Program-made: the position numbers and the translations under genes
In this document: positions 1 through 10,429 of the stretch, piece by piece
Numbering within the stretch: the stretch's first letter is position 1
How the letters are laid out: each line of letters begins with the position of its first letter
Notes under the pieces: model-generated
Database searches by the model: none
Seen by the model: the letters and a program-made list of their open reading frames with translations, nothing else
What the model was told of the DNA's origin: nothing
Assembly (NCBI GenBank): GCA_022747635.1
Contig: JAKTNV010000196.1
Span: forward strand, 310,001-374,000
Source: Hetaerina americana
Taxonomy: Eukaryota > Arthropoda > Insecta > Odonata > Calopterygidae
Reading direction: 5' to 3'
Length of the DNA: 64,000 nucleotides

Positions 1-328
1 GTACGCTGCTCCGGTATGGTCAGGAGTGTCGCGAACGAGTCTCGCTCACATTCAGGTGGTGCAGAATTCTGCTCTTCATTACATCATGGCACGCGGTCGT
101 TACGCCCGCGTTTCCGAGATGCACGAAGACGAATAGCTGGAAACCCTGGACGTCCTTCTGCCTAGAATATCTGGAAAATTCTTCATAAAAGCGGCAGAAG
201 CGGAAGTAAAGGTAATTCTCCGGGTTGGCGACATAAGGGTCTGGCCATGGGACCGCTACAAGCGCCCCATAGCATCCCAAGACGAGCAAGACACCCTTCC
301 GGCAAAGAAGAAGCCAAGGCTGCTCTGA
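1..328 (+). pseudogene. Jockey-B LINE, ORF2 C-terminal fragment (unit 1)
   Basis: This is the tail of a reverse-transcriptase ORF whose body lies left of the window. It matches 44511-44838, the C-terminal end of the nearly complete jockey-B element in unit 3, almost base for base. The reading ends at a TGA at 326-328, as in the unit 3 copy. One in-frame stop (TAG at 134-136) replaces a lysine codon present in unit 3, so this copy cannot encode the full C-terminus. The region follows the RT palm and thumb in jockey-clade elements and has no catalytic residues of its own. Assignment rests on identity with the unit 3 element, which carries recognisable EN and RT motifs. Confidence 0.85.
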
Positions 329-405
329 GCGGGAATAAATCAAACGACTGAAAACGCAGAAGAATTCTTCCCGCCTTAGTAGCCTTGGAGGCTGGAAAGG
401 CGCAG

Positions 406-637
406 TGTAAGGGCTACGCAAGAGCCCTTGCAAGAAACTGCTCTATAAGCAAAGCAGAACAGTGACTGAAGACACTAAAGGTTGTGGAAATCTCTTACGG
501 AGGCCGAACCTGCTGTTGTCTCTGCGCTTCCTCTTTCCTTCCGGGCCGGACTCCTTGTGTAGTAAGTCCAATAAATGTTTTGCAATGAAAGCCCCTCTTT
601 GATTCCACGAACCCAACCCTACTATGTCCACGCAACA
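406..637 (+). repeat. Short LTR-like segment (possible solo LTR), unit 1
   Basis: A 232-bp stretch begins TGTAAGGGC and ends CGCAACA, the TG...CA form typical of LTRs. Inside, in the right order, are a TATA-like CTCTATAAGC at about 441 and an AATAAA polyadenylation signal at about 570. The segment sits between the jockey-B 3' end and a broken jockey-A copy. In unit 2 the jockey-A sequence runs through this point uninterrupted. No target duplication is visible and no matching second LTR was found, so a solo LTR is inferred, not shown. It could instead be part of another repeat. A copy lies at 44916-45147. Confidence 0.4.
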
Positions 638-2100
638 AATGGAGTAAAGTCCATGAGAAGTAATTTCCGGGAATATGTGGAATGGGCAAAGTGACAGGCA
701 AGAGACGCTGTTCAATGCTTCTAAATCCAACGATGATGTATTATGGTTTTTTAAAATGCAATCGAGGGAGTCGGCAGAGGTATTTGCTTTGTCGCAGTCA
801 TCGTATGGTGCTCTCCCATTATGTGGTATTGGCGGGATGGGTACCTTTTTCCTTCGCAGACAGTGGGCTAGGGTCCATACCGAATTGTCGTTATGTGAGA
901 GTGAACTAATTTTCTCCTGCCAAGTTTTTTCCCAATTTGTTCTAGTTTTGGATGTTACAAGGTTTCGAAGTGCACAGAAGCCGATTTTATCTTGGCGGAG
1001 ATGAGTGCGTTGCCATGAGGGCTCTGGCCTTGTTTCTAAGGGAAGTTATGCGCAAAATATCTTGAGGTAGTGTGGCACCAGCGATGGAGGTCGGAGAAGG
1101 AGGGAAGCAAGAGCGATGAATGATTTTGGTTAAGGTGCTTGTAAAATCTTGAGCCGCTTTCTCTATGCTGTCTGGATTGCTAGCAGGAGATGGGACAAGA
1201 TTAATGGCCAAGCAGTTTTCTTTAAATAGTTTCCAGTTAACTCTTCTAGTTGGTTCTGGTTGTATGGAGGAGTGTAGGAACGCAGTAAAATATGGGGCAG
1301 TGGTCCGAGGCTGAGTTATCTAGGTTAAGGATTTGGAATGCGATATCTGCGGATAATAGAACTACATCCAGGATATTGGAGGAGTGGGGGTGATGATGGA
1401 AGAGGGTAGGGAAAGGCGGTGAGTGAATTGCAATATTTTTGGTAATTAGGAGCTTATGAAGGGCTTGCCCTCGTGTGATAGTGGTTTTGCAACCCCAGGC
1501 AGAATGTTTGGCGTTTAACTCCCCACCTTTTATGAGCTTTGGGTGCAGTAGGGATGAGAGCGCTGATAAGCCAGGGGCGTCTGACTTTGAGGATGAAGGT
1601 GGAAAGTAGGCTGACCAAATGTTAAGGGTCCCAGTAACTCCTTTTATTGCTATTCCAGCAAGTTCCAGTTTTTGGGTGGGTGGGGGTTGAAGTTATGTAA
1701 AGAGTAGGTTAGTTTTGGATAGGATCATGACCCCGCAACCAGGATCATTGGCTCTATCTCTTCTGATTATAGAGTAATTTGGACAATTAAATGTTTGGCT
1801 ATTTTTATTTTTGGTTTCTTGAAGAAGGATGATGTCTGGATAATGATTTGTTATTAGGAGGTTTAGCTCTTTTTTTGTTTTTTATGCCATTTATGTTCCA
1901 TTGTAAAACTTTAAGGAAGTGGTTGTTTATTTGTGAAATGGGCACCATTTACAAGTTGAAGAAGGGCTGGTATAAGGTCATTGGTGATGATGCTAATAAG
2001 GGTTTTACTGTCAGTAGGAGAGTGAAGTTTCGTAATTATGCTCAATAGAGCAGTTCTTGTATTTGCGGTTGATGATTGGTCATTGATTGAGGGAGAGTGT
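638..2100 (-). pseudogene. Jockey-A LINE ORF2 fragment, EN to RT start (unit 1)
   Basis: Reading on the minus strand from about 1925, the frame opens with VLQWNINGIKNKK, the usual start of a jockey-clade APE-type endonuclease. The LNAKHSAWGC-type endonuclease motif follows near 1500. The linker before the RT (MAINLVPSPAS, then FTSTLTKIIHRSC) is at 987-1211, and the first RT residues are near 660. The element is cut at 638 where the LTR-like segment begins, so RT palm and thumb are missing. Several frameshifts and stops break the frame. Copies are at 28000-29260 (continuous with the RT) and 45148-46600. In the intact element this protein would nick target DNA and copy the RNA there. This copy is inactive. 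Confidence 0.8.
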
Positions 2101-2149
2101 TCTCCAGAGGGTGGCGGAGGGTGTTGATCGGAGGTTGGAAGAGAGTTAA

Positions 2150-2760
2150 GAGATGATTGAGGGGTTCACAGCCAAACTGTCAATTATCAAAAGGGCCCTA
2201 AAAGACATAAGAGAATGTAATGGCTCTTCTCTCATATGTTCGCAATCTTTTTTTTTCCCTATAATCCATACCGGTCTTGTCATCAATGCACCTGATGGTT
2301 CAGGAGATCTATTATACCCTGTGGTCCCTTCAGATAAAGGGGAAGTAGGTATCCTCTATATAGACTGCTGGTCATGTGGGAATACCAGGCATTGAAAAAG
2401 CTGGCAAAGCAGGAAAGGAAGCCTTGGTCAATCTCAAAACAGACTCAACATTGCTTCCTGTGGTAGACGTCGGGGCTGCATTGCAGAATTTGGTTCTGAA
2501 CCAGTGGAAGGAAGCTTGGTGATTCTTGCAAAACAAGGAACTTAAGGCCATAAATTTGGTTGTTTTGACAGCGCCCTCTTCCATCTGGAACATTCAGAGG
2601 GAAGAGGTCAGGATCACGAGCCTGAAAATAGGGCACTTAGCCCTCACACACTCTTCATGGAGACAAAAGTGCAACCTTGCTGCAATGTTTGTAACTTGCG
2701 CCTGATTGTGACTCAGAAATAAATTATAAAAGGCCAGATACCTTTTCTAAAATAAGAGGT
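2150..2760 (+). pseudogene. LINE fragment with RNase H domain (unit 1)
   Basis: The plus strand at 2153-2395 reads EGFTAKLSIIKRALKDIRE, matching the region of a retrotransposon RNase H around its second acidic residue (usually AELxAIxxAL). DKGEVGILYIDCW and then HVGIPGIEKAGKAGKEAL follow, which correspond to the H-G-I-x-G-N-E-x-A-D motif. The last part runs QREEVRITSLKIGHLALTHS, the usual segment after RNase H in I- and related-clade LINEs. The frame changes near 2390, and the N of the NEKAD motif is an I here, so the enzyme is dead. Only this C-terminal end of the LINE is present. Copies are at 29380-29945 and 46668-47200. Confidence 0.7.
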
Positions 2761-2989
2761 AATTTAAGCAATAGTTTAGGATCGGACTCCAACTCTGTTG
2801 GTAAGGTTTCCGAGTTTTTAAAGGAAACTGCCCTGAACGGACAACTTGAGTTTCCGTTTCTTTATTTTTAAATAATTTTGTTTTTAACTATTTATGTGTT
2901 TTTTTATACATTGATGTATTTATCAAAATTGGATTGAGGTTTTAAATGTTGTAAAAAGTGGTGCAAAAAGAACCACTATTACTACGGGT

Positions 2990-3432
2990 TGGTTTCTTTG
3001 GGTAAGACCATTGCCTTCAGCTGAGAGATCTCAATGAAAATGTTGGTGGGTACGGAAGAGAGGGGTGATCAAATGGCTGCACTTTATTGATGTTCAATGT
3101 GCTTATCATTCCAAAGGAAGTATGAGTTCCAGAGGCAGAATTTGCGAGGTCCAGGTTAATCCTTAGCCAATCCCTGTGAGGTGAGGTTTTTGATGAGTAG
3201 CATGGAGTCATCAATGGGTGTATTTGTGAACAAGGAGGTGACATCAAACGTCACCAGCATGTTGACTTCTTGGACTTCAGCATTCCGAATAATGTGAATG
3301 AAATCCATGGAAGTTTTAGCAAAAAAGTCAGTTTTTCTGGCGAAGAGTTGAAGAGGATGTGCAACATATTGCGCTAGCTTGTGGGTTGGTGCATTGATGT
3401 TGCTGACGATGGGTCGTCAGCAACATCGATGC
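2990..3432 (-). pseudogene. Penelope-like element RT fragment, PLE-1 (unit 1)
   Basis: On the minus strand the frame reads RPIVSNINAPTHKLAQY and then VTFDVTSLFTNTPIDDSM. Both are hallmark blocks of Penelope-like reverse transcriptases (RPIVS and the FDVxSLFTNxP block that carries the first catalytic aspartate). The N-terminal region and the later palm with its YxDD box are missing, as is any GIY-YIG endonuclease. The upstream end is a hairpin at 3391-3432 whose right arm is an inverted copy of the codons for VSNI. Copies at 30215-30647 and 47455-47908 share the same ends, so truncation predates the duplication. Confidence 0.75.
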
Positions 3433-5290
3433 GTCATCATCTTTAAGTGCCATCAAAGCACGCCGAAATTTGGAAACTAAGAAGAAAAAGAACCACAATG
3501 AAACTACAAAATATTAACTTGCATTGCTGGAAAGATAGCCCAGACGTGTACACTAATAGGCAATGGTTCGCATTCTTATATATAATTACATATTTTATGT
3601 ATTTTATACACTCCTTCCCATGTATGGTTAATTTATTCATTCATTTATTTATTATATTACCGATACGAAGCCTGGATACATCATGAAATGACTTTCTTGC
3701 TTGCAAGAAAGAAAAACATCTTCAATTGCCATTATATATTTGTGGAGAAAGGAAAGTCAAACGTTTGTATGTCTCCGCACATGTCCAATAATTTGATTTT
3801 CCTTTTCAGTATTTGATCGTTATACCTAATAAACGAAAATATAGTATCCATAGAGCATACTTTATTTCTCTTTAAAATTAGATCTTATTCTCAATCCAAT
3901 TCGAAACATTTCATTCTTCACTTGTTTGTTACTGTTGCCACGGCAACAGTGTCACCAAATGAACGAATCAAAACAAACATTATTGCGTACTTCAGAAACA
4001 GCATTCTTTACACACTCACAGACCATAGGCTTTCCTTTCCAACTGAATGACATGGAGCAAATTCTTAACGGTATGGCTTCTCATTTGCGTAAACAAGGAT
4101 ATGCTGTTTCAGGTTGTTCATCTTAGTGAATGTATTTTGGAAAGAATGGACGGTTGAGATCTTTTGTGAGATATATGCCTTTTAAATTTGGAGAACACCT
4201 AATTACATACACAACAATAATACTTGCTGCTGAGATAGTCATGTTTTAATTGATTTGGGGATAGTCATGTTTTAATTGCTTTGGGCTTTGCTTGAATTTA
4301 CTGCAGTATCTATCTCTGTAGAAAATATATTTGTAAATATTCCTTTTTGAAGTAGTTAAGATCTATGTTTTTGGTAGAATTGAACGGGAGTCAAGTGTCA
4401 AACGACAGCTATAAACATCGTCAATAATGTTTAGAAAATAGTATTATTTCACATGCGCAATGATCAAACGATACATTGAGTCAAAATCATTCAAAATGGA
4501 TTCTTAAAATACAATGGTTATAAATAGGAAGATTCGATATTTAAGTAGTTAACGAAAAATTAGATTTTTATTGTGTCCTGTAGTGAGGTACCATTTTATT
4601 TAATATGCTGAATCAATTCGCAAATACACCTATTAACGCCACAAATCCCTTGCTGTTGTGAAATACTCCTTTTTAATTATGGTGATTGTGACGTAAATTC
4701 ATTTCTTCTTCTACATTCTGTTCGATTGGCATTGCTTTTATTCTTGAAAATGCCATTATTTAAGGATACAAGTGTGACCTTTATATTTCAAATGCATTTA
4801 ATGTACTCACTTTCACAGCAAACCGATAATGGTTGATTATATGCAGTTTAATTGAGTACACTATGCATTTAGACGGGCTTTATTTTTATGCAAATTCAGA
4901 ATCAATGGAAACAAAATTTAATTAAATATTGGAGCAATGTAAGACAATAAGAAGTCTCCTTGAATTTGAGTGTTTGTGTTCAATAATTAAAAAATGTTTA
5001 ACATCACCAATATAATGGCTTGCTCATTTAAACTGTTAAATTCTCATTAAGTATGATGAACGATTATGCATCAATTGTCCTTTGATTATGGAGAATTTAG
5101 TAAACCAAAATGTGCAAAAATAATAAAATGACACCCATCATAAATTCTGCCAAATTTCCTTGAAGAATTAGCAGTTTTCATGTAGCGTTCTTGGATTTAT
5201 TTTGATGAATTCACCAAACTCAAAGGATTTCATTTCCACCTGACTCATCTCTCAATAAACAATGAGTGTTACAAAAACAGTGTAAAAAAA
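3433..5290. other. AT-rich unclassified block, class i (unit 1)
   Basis: No coding region or recognisable mobile-element domain was found. The block is repeated closely at 30648-32500 and, shortened, at 47909-49155. From about 3700 to 5050 it also matches, with much lower identity, the class ii block at 22440-23900 and 35600-36900. An older duplication therefore preceded the large one. A near-palindrome at 3931-3950 (GTTGCC-AC-GGCAAC core) resembles an RFX X-box. The block may be old host DNA or an unrecognised repeat. Confidence 0.6.
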
Positions 5291-5299
5291 CAGATAGTT

Positions 5300-5850
5300 T
5301 TACATTTGAATGTCCACAATATGAAATGCGCTGTAAGTTGATGAAATTCCACAGAAAATAGTATTATTTAGATTTGCTCTACCCCTCATTGTGTACAATC
5401 ATGACTTCACAGCAAATTAAAAATGGTCTGCAGAAATCACGTTGTACTGTATTAGCAAGGGAGCAAAAATCTCTCTTGTGTAGTAGCAAGATTCGTATGA
5501 TATGTTTTGGGAAATGACCCCATAAATCATCACTGTAATTCAAATGACATGGAAAGGGGACATGGCAGGGTGTTAAACGATACTCATTTGAAATGAGAAA
5601 TTTGAGCTTTAATCAGTTCATTACAGATCTGACTGATGTGAGTCTCCCTGTTAAGTTTCCTATCTATATTAATTCCTAGTATTTTAGAATTTTCAACATC
5701 AGTACATTTTTATATACTATAACTGCATACAATATGCTGAGTTTTGTTAGTATTTAAACATAAATGATTAATATGAAACCTGCCTGCTTAGCCTGTCTTT
5801 GAGTGGCTCTGAGTCGTACCTTTGCATCTTCTAGATTTTGACATTTTTGC
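5300..5850 (-). pseudogene. CR1-like LINE RT C-terminal fragment (unit 1)
   Basis: Minus-strand reading gives KTQHIVCSYSI, then KILGINIDRKLNRETHISQI and further on LWGHFPKHIIRI. This is the order seen after the YADD box in CR1/L2-type RTs: LGxxIDxxLxxxxHI, then the xYGxxxWG segment, then the residues before the conserved CRP. Frameshifts and stops are frequent and no palm residues are present. From 5851 to about 6135 I see nothing recognisable. The unit 2 copy is 32500-33045. The fragment has been deleted from unit 3, where the junction lies near 49155. Confidence 0.6.
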
Positions 5851-6139
5851 ACACAAAAAGCATAATAAGCATATAAAACATATGTAGGTTTAATTTTACT
5901 GGGCAAATCAGTAATCATGATGATACCAAAAATAGCTCAAAGACTAGAAATTCTTCATGAAAATATGGGCATTGAAATTATTATTACAAACAAAATGAGG
6001 CAATGTCTTTATGGACAAATTAACCTTAGAACTACTAAAAATTTAAGAGAAATTAGGTAAATCAGACTGTTGTGCTAAGATACAATTTTCAAGGAAATAA
6101 TGAAATTAACTCCTAATAATAATAATCTAGAAGGAACTT

Positions 6140-6896
6140 GAATCCTTAAATGAAACATTTCTATCCTGTTCCTTCCCTTTCCTTGCTTGCCTCACATTCT
6201 CCCCTCTATTACCATCTTGAACAGTCCCCTGTCGGTCAATATGCCCTTCATCCGTTTTTACTGCCTCAATAGGATTTCTCCCAACCAACCCCTCTCTTCA
6301 CCCACCATACCAAGTACTTTCTCATTGGTTTTCTTCTCGGTCCATTTCACCTTCTCCATTTTCTCCACACCCACATGTCAAAAGCCTCCAGTCCACGACT
6401 ATCCTCCTGCTTCAATGACCACATTTCCGCAACTTATATAACTCTGCACCATATCAAAAGTTTCCCGAGTCTTTTTTTAATATCCTTACTCAACGTCCCT
6501 GTCATCAACTCTCTCCTCCCTATGAAAGCCTCTGCGCCTAGCGTAACTCTTCTCCATACGTCGCTACTACTTTGACCGTGTTGGTCCAAAATGCTTCAGA
6601 GATATGTCAACTATTCCACCTGCATTAGTTTTTGTCCTCCTATTTTAATGTTTTGCTTAGCTTTTTTCTTTCTAGAAAATTGCATAACCTTTGTTTTATA
6701 TAATTGATTCTCATCCCATACCTGTCGCCCTTAATTTCTAATTCACTGAGCAATGCTTACAACCCCTTGGCTGACTGACAAACTAAAGCTTGGTCATCCA
6801 CATACCTAATTAATTTTTCGAATTCCCCGCCCACTTTCATTCCTACCTCCAGTTCTTCCCATGCCTCTTTGAACATTTCCTCTTCATTTCCTCTGA
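6140..6896 (-). pseudogene. RTE-type LINE 3' fragment, RTE-1 (unit 1)
   Basis: The minus strand matches the 3' part of the longer RTE-2 at 12300-15381: the C-terminal NEEVLGMVG-like segment, the FEMWVWRRM-like segment and the start of the thumb, all broken by frameshifts. It is cut at 6896, where the 5' end of the CR1-like LINE2 begins on the plus strand. Close copies are at 33345-34205 and 49450-50195. Open frames on the plus strand here, rich in Ser, Pro and Phe, are antisense artefacts. Confidence 0.7.
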
Positions 6897-6909
6897 ATTG
6901 TTGTTCAAG

Positions 6910-7098
6910 ATGGCGTCAACTTTGGCCGTACCACAATGTGGCTCTTGTAAAACACGACTCAAAGTACGTGATATGGTCGTTAGTTGCGATATTTGCTCAG
7001 GTGTATATCACAATAAATGCTCCGGCTTAAGTGATATAACATTAAAAGCTCTCTCGGACTACCATGATATTTACTGGAAGTATTTTTATGCCGTGTAA
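6910..7098 (+). pseudogene. LINE2 (CR1-like) ORF1 N-terminus, PHD-type zinc finger
   Basis: From ATG 6910 the reading shows CGSCKTRLKVRDMVVSCDIC and then YHNKCSGL, the CxxC...CxxC...HxxC spacing of a PHD/C4HC3 finger. CR1-group LINE ORF1 proteins often begin with such a finger. The last expected cysteine pair begins YWKC in unit 3 (50203-50391) but is YWKY here. A stop at 7096-7098 ends the frame. The rest of ORF1 starts 20 bp downstream in another frame, and both units share this frameshift, so it predates the duplication. In the family, ORF1 is an RNA-binding partner of the retrotransposition complex. Confidence 0.65.
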
Positions 7099-7118
7099 AT
7101 AAGCCCAATATTTACAAT

Positions 7119-7901
7119 ATGGCGGCCGACATTGAAAATTTGAAAATGGAGTTACAAACTCTCCAATCTACCGGATCCACGGAAAGTACTACCTTGCAGC
7201 CAATTGCAAAGGAAGCTGTAACGTTGTCTACGGAATTGAAACCTGAAGTCAATGAACAATTAGGCCTCAATAGTGACAACTCCAAATTGTGCCCCAAAAA
7301 TGGGAATGCAAAATTTAACACCATGAGTTTCGAATCCATCGTTACTGACGAGGAAGGTTTTCAAAAGGTCAATTACAAAAGAAACAAACGCAAACGAAAT
7401 ACGGTTTTTGGGAGTTGTAAGCAGCCTGCTGTTACGTGCAATTTTGTGGGAGTTCCTCGCAAGACTCTCTTCTACGTTGGTCGTGTCCAGTCCAATGCAA
7501 CGCCTCAAGACATTGTGAAGCATCTGTCTGGAATATTTCCTGGGAATGACTTCAAATGTGAAAGTTTGAGAGTTGGTGAAGTTTATAATTCTTTTAAACT
7601 CTGTGCGCCAATTAGCCTTAAGGATCAACTTCTTAAAGAAGATATTTGGCTAGTAGAAGTGAAAGTTGGGAAATTTTTCCCCCCAAAACCGCAGAAACTG
7701 ACCTCTACTCATGAAGAGACAGAGAATATTGCTGAAGGGTCAGCTGCGGTGGTAAATCCGAACTCCGAGTTGAAAACTAGTGATGCGCCAGTATCCACCT
7801 CAGCAACAAGGGGCCACACCGATAACACTACGGAAAAGTGTTCCTTAGAGAAACGTGTTACCCGCCTCCAAACGGGAATATCAAAACCAAAGTCCTTTTG
7901 A
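7119..7901 (+). pseudogene. LINE2 (CR1-like) ORF1, main part (unit 1)
   Basis: An open frame of 260 codons follows the PHD fragment. It begins with a predicted coiled-coil-like stretch (MAADIENLKMELQTLQ). A basic patch follows (YKRNKRKRN, about residues 86-94). The middle contains TLFYVGRVQSNATPQDIVKH and FKLCAPISLKDQLLKEDIWL, a layout typical of CR1/jockey-type ORF1 proteins between the finger and the C-terminal tail. No CCHC knuckle is visible. The unit 3 copy (50415-51198) is very similar but is split by a 4-bp insertion (GTGA) near 50570. The separate start is forced by an upstream frameshift; the original protein probably began at 6910. Confidence 0.7.
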
Positions 7902-7931
7902 CTAGATAGTATTAATTTATTTTGCAAAAAT

Positions 7932-8990
7932 ATGAGATGTCTACGTAATAAGATAATGGAGATAGAGGCAATAGTCAAACATGGTGGCTACAATGTGCTA
8001 TGTCTCAATGAACACTGGATTGCAAAAAATGAATTTGATGTGTATAACATTAGTGATTTTGGCTGGGCATCATTCTACTGCCGATCTGTAGCAAAAAACG
8101 GTGATACCTGTATTTATGTCCTTAAAGGTATGCCCTTCAAGGTAATTGACTTGGACAAATTCTGTCTGGAATTGCACTTTGAAATATCTGCGATCATATT
8201 GAAGGACCTGAATTTGATCATTGCTTCTGTGTATCGCTCCCCTAATGGTGTTTTTGAACACTTCTGCAATCACCTGGAACTAGTACTATCCCTATTCTTG
8301 ACTCTGAATGCCAATATCATAATTTGTGGAGATCTCAACATTGACATAACACTAAAAACTAGTGATTGTCAGGTTCTTGAAAATCTTTTGCTTTCTTATA
8401 ATTTATACTGGGCAAACAAACAGCGTACTCGACTTTCTGCCTGCCTAGATAATGTAATTACCAATTATGGTCCTGAACTGTACAGTATAAGTGTTATTAA
8501 CTATCTCCTATCTGACCATCAAGGCATAAGCTTCACTTTTAATACTCAAATAACTCAAAAGATATATCCAAATAGAGGTAAAACCATAATCGTGAGGCCC
8601 ATAACAATAGAAGGTTTAGAGAGTTTCCAACTGCTTCTATCTTGTATTGATTGGCATGGTTTTTGCACAGACTCTGTAGAACAAACATGTTTTTCAAGTT
8701 TTTTAGGTAATTTCCTAGGCATTTTTGAGCAATGCTTTCCTAAAAAAATTCTAAACTCTATCCCCAATAAAAATAAAAAAAATCTCTGGTATGCTGGGGA
8801 GTTATTAGCTCTTAGAAATGATTTACTTAGTTACTACCACTCATACCAAACCAGTGGAGGCCAGCATGACAAAGAGGCTTACTTGAAATACAAAAGAGAT
8901 TATTATAATTTAGTTAGGTGTGCAAAAAATAGTGCTTACAAGGATTTTATATTGAATGCAAAAATAAACAAAAGGCAGCATGGAGTATAA
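7932..8990 (+). pseudogene. LINE2 (CR1-like) ORF2, apurinic-type endonuclease (unit 1)
   Basis: A 352-codon frame begins with NLFCKNMRCLRNK-like context and continues with the blocks of an APE-type LINE endonuclease. These are YNVLCLNEHWI (catalytic E region), LIIASVYRSPNG, NIIICGDLNIDI (the GDxN block) and LLSDHQGISF (the SDH block). All four are intact. The last 100 residues are the linker toward the RT (KKNLWYAGELLALRNDLLSYYHSY). The frame ends early at 8990 by a one-base shift, shared by both units; the RT start resumes in another frame after about 60 bp. The unit 3 copy at 51229-52287 differs by only a few residues. Confidence 0.85.
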
Positions 8991-9085
8991 TCAATCAAGA
9001 CGTTGGTCATGGTAATGGAAAAGAAAATCTTCCTTTCACCCCAGATGCTGTAAATAATTTTTTTTTAAAAGCTGTTGAAGACAAT

Positions 9086-9388
9086 TTGTTCTCTCAAAAA
9101 GTTGATGCTGCCAATATTGGTAATATGCTGCAAAATCTTCCTCCGAATAATTTAAATTTTAAATGTAATTTTGGTACTCACCTTGATATTATATCGACTG
9201 TTAAAAAATTTAAAAAATCCAACAGTAAGGATATTTATGGTCTTTCTAACTCCCTAATAAAGGACATTATTGTGCTCATTGCGGAACCATTAGCAATGTT
9301 AGTCAATTTATGTTTTGAGACAGGAGATTTTCCAACAGCTCTAAAATGTTCCAAAACAGTACCTATCCTTCCCCTTCCTAAACCCTGA
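9086..9388 (+). pseudogene. LINE2 (CR1-like) RT N-terminal fragment (unit 1)
   Basis: The frame includes VKKFKKSNSKDIYGLSNSLI, the S-x-D-x-x-G-L block at the start of CR1-type RT, and ALKCSKTVPILPLPKP, where the fingers domain begins. It then stops abruptly at 9388. Everything after this (fingers, palm, YADD box, thumb) is absent. The adjoining sequence is the 3' end of a Penelope-like element in the opposite direction. Loss of the 3' rather than the 5' end is not what target-primed reverse transcription produces, so a later rearrangement or insertion is likely. The copy at 52383-52685 has the identical breakpoint. Confidence 0.8.
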
Positions 9389-10280
9389 AAATGTCTCGCA
9401 AGTTTGATGGGCATTTAAACAAAACAGAGGGACAAGGTTAGAATAAATTGATGTTGACTGATTGTCATTAATAATTGTGAAGAGTTCACGGATTAAATGT
9501 TTAATTTTGTGTGTTCCGGGGAAGAAAGTGGTGATAATATTAGGGCTTTTTGGGCAGTTTGGTTTGATGAGGGGAGTGTATTTGGTTGAGGGTTAGGATT
9601 TTACTGCTCAGTAGCATTCATGGTACCCTATTTTCTCAGAGAGTCATGTAGCTGATACAAGTACTTCTGTTGGGAGGGGATGTTGTTTCAGAGACGGAAG
9701 CATCAGACTGAGAGAGAATGGGATGGAGCGCTTTGCATGAGGTGGATGGCAGCTGTCGAAATCAAGCTACTGTTCTTACTAGTTGGTTTAACGTGGACTG
9801 AGGTATAAAAGGTATTGTTTTGGAGGTGAATGTTAATATACAGGAAAGTGATATTCGAGTCGGGTATGGAAGAAGTGAATGATACTAATGAGGATTTGAG
9901 AGAGGAAATAAAAGGGGATAAATTTTTGCGTCTGAGGAACCAAAGGAGGAAAATATCATTGAAATAGTGGGCCCAGAAGAGTGGTTTGAGGGTTTGTTAT
10001 TGCAGAAAGTCATGTTCTAGTTTACCCATAAAAAGATTGGCGTATGTAAGAGCCAAACGTGTTCCCATCGCAGTGCCTTTTATTTGTAAATATATTTCTC
10101 GTTGAATTGAAAAGCATTTTTGGTGAGGACAATTTTACTCTGTTTGATGAGCAAATCTGTGGATGGGGTGTGTTGTGTGGATCGTAGGGAGAGTTAATAT
10201 TGCAGGGCTTCTCAGCCTTCTTTGTTGGGAATGGAGGTGTACAGAGATGTATTGTCTATTGTGGCCATGAGAATGGTCGT
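9389..10280 (-). pseudogene. Penelope-like element RT fragment, PLE-2 (unit 1)
   Basis: On the minus strand from about 10260 the reading shows TIDNTSLYTSIPNKEG (first catalytic block, D-x-x-S-L-Y-T-x-I-P), then [20 protein letters not shown] at about 10020-10080, a nearly invariant block of Penelope-like RTs. Toward 9400 it reads FFPGTHKIKHLIRELF and LVPLFCLNAHQTCETF, the usual C-terminal RT region. No GIY-YIG endonuclease follows, since the element stops at the LINE2 junction. Several frameshifts and stops are present. It is a different family from PLE-1. The unit 3 copy is 52686-53580. Nothing recognisable was seen at 10281-10418. Confidence 0.75.
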
Positions 10281-10429
10281 GTTGTTGTGCTGAACCAAGC
10301 ACACTGCATGTATCACATGCCTGCCTCCCACCCCCTTGTTTATTTCCCATTGGTCCCTTACCCCTCCCTCCCTCGACCCTACCCTGCACATGTCCCCTCC
10401 GCTATTCCTCGAGAAGGCCCAGTCTGAAG

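Noticed and set aside
6187..6575. Ser/Pro/Phe-rich plus-strand open frames, repeated at 33374, 49484, 12374 and 12499
   Set aside because: They are antisense to the RTE LINE C-terminal coding sequence. The minus-strand readings have recognisable motifs; the plus-strand ones have none.
7260..7628. 122-codon minus-strand open frame over LINE2 ORF1
   Set aside because: It is a shadow of the plus-strand ORF1, which has the better family match and continues in both units.
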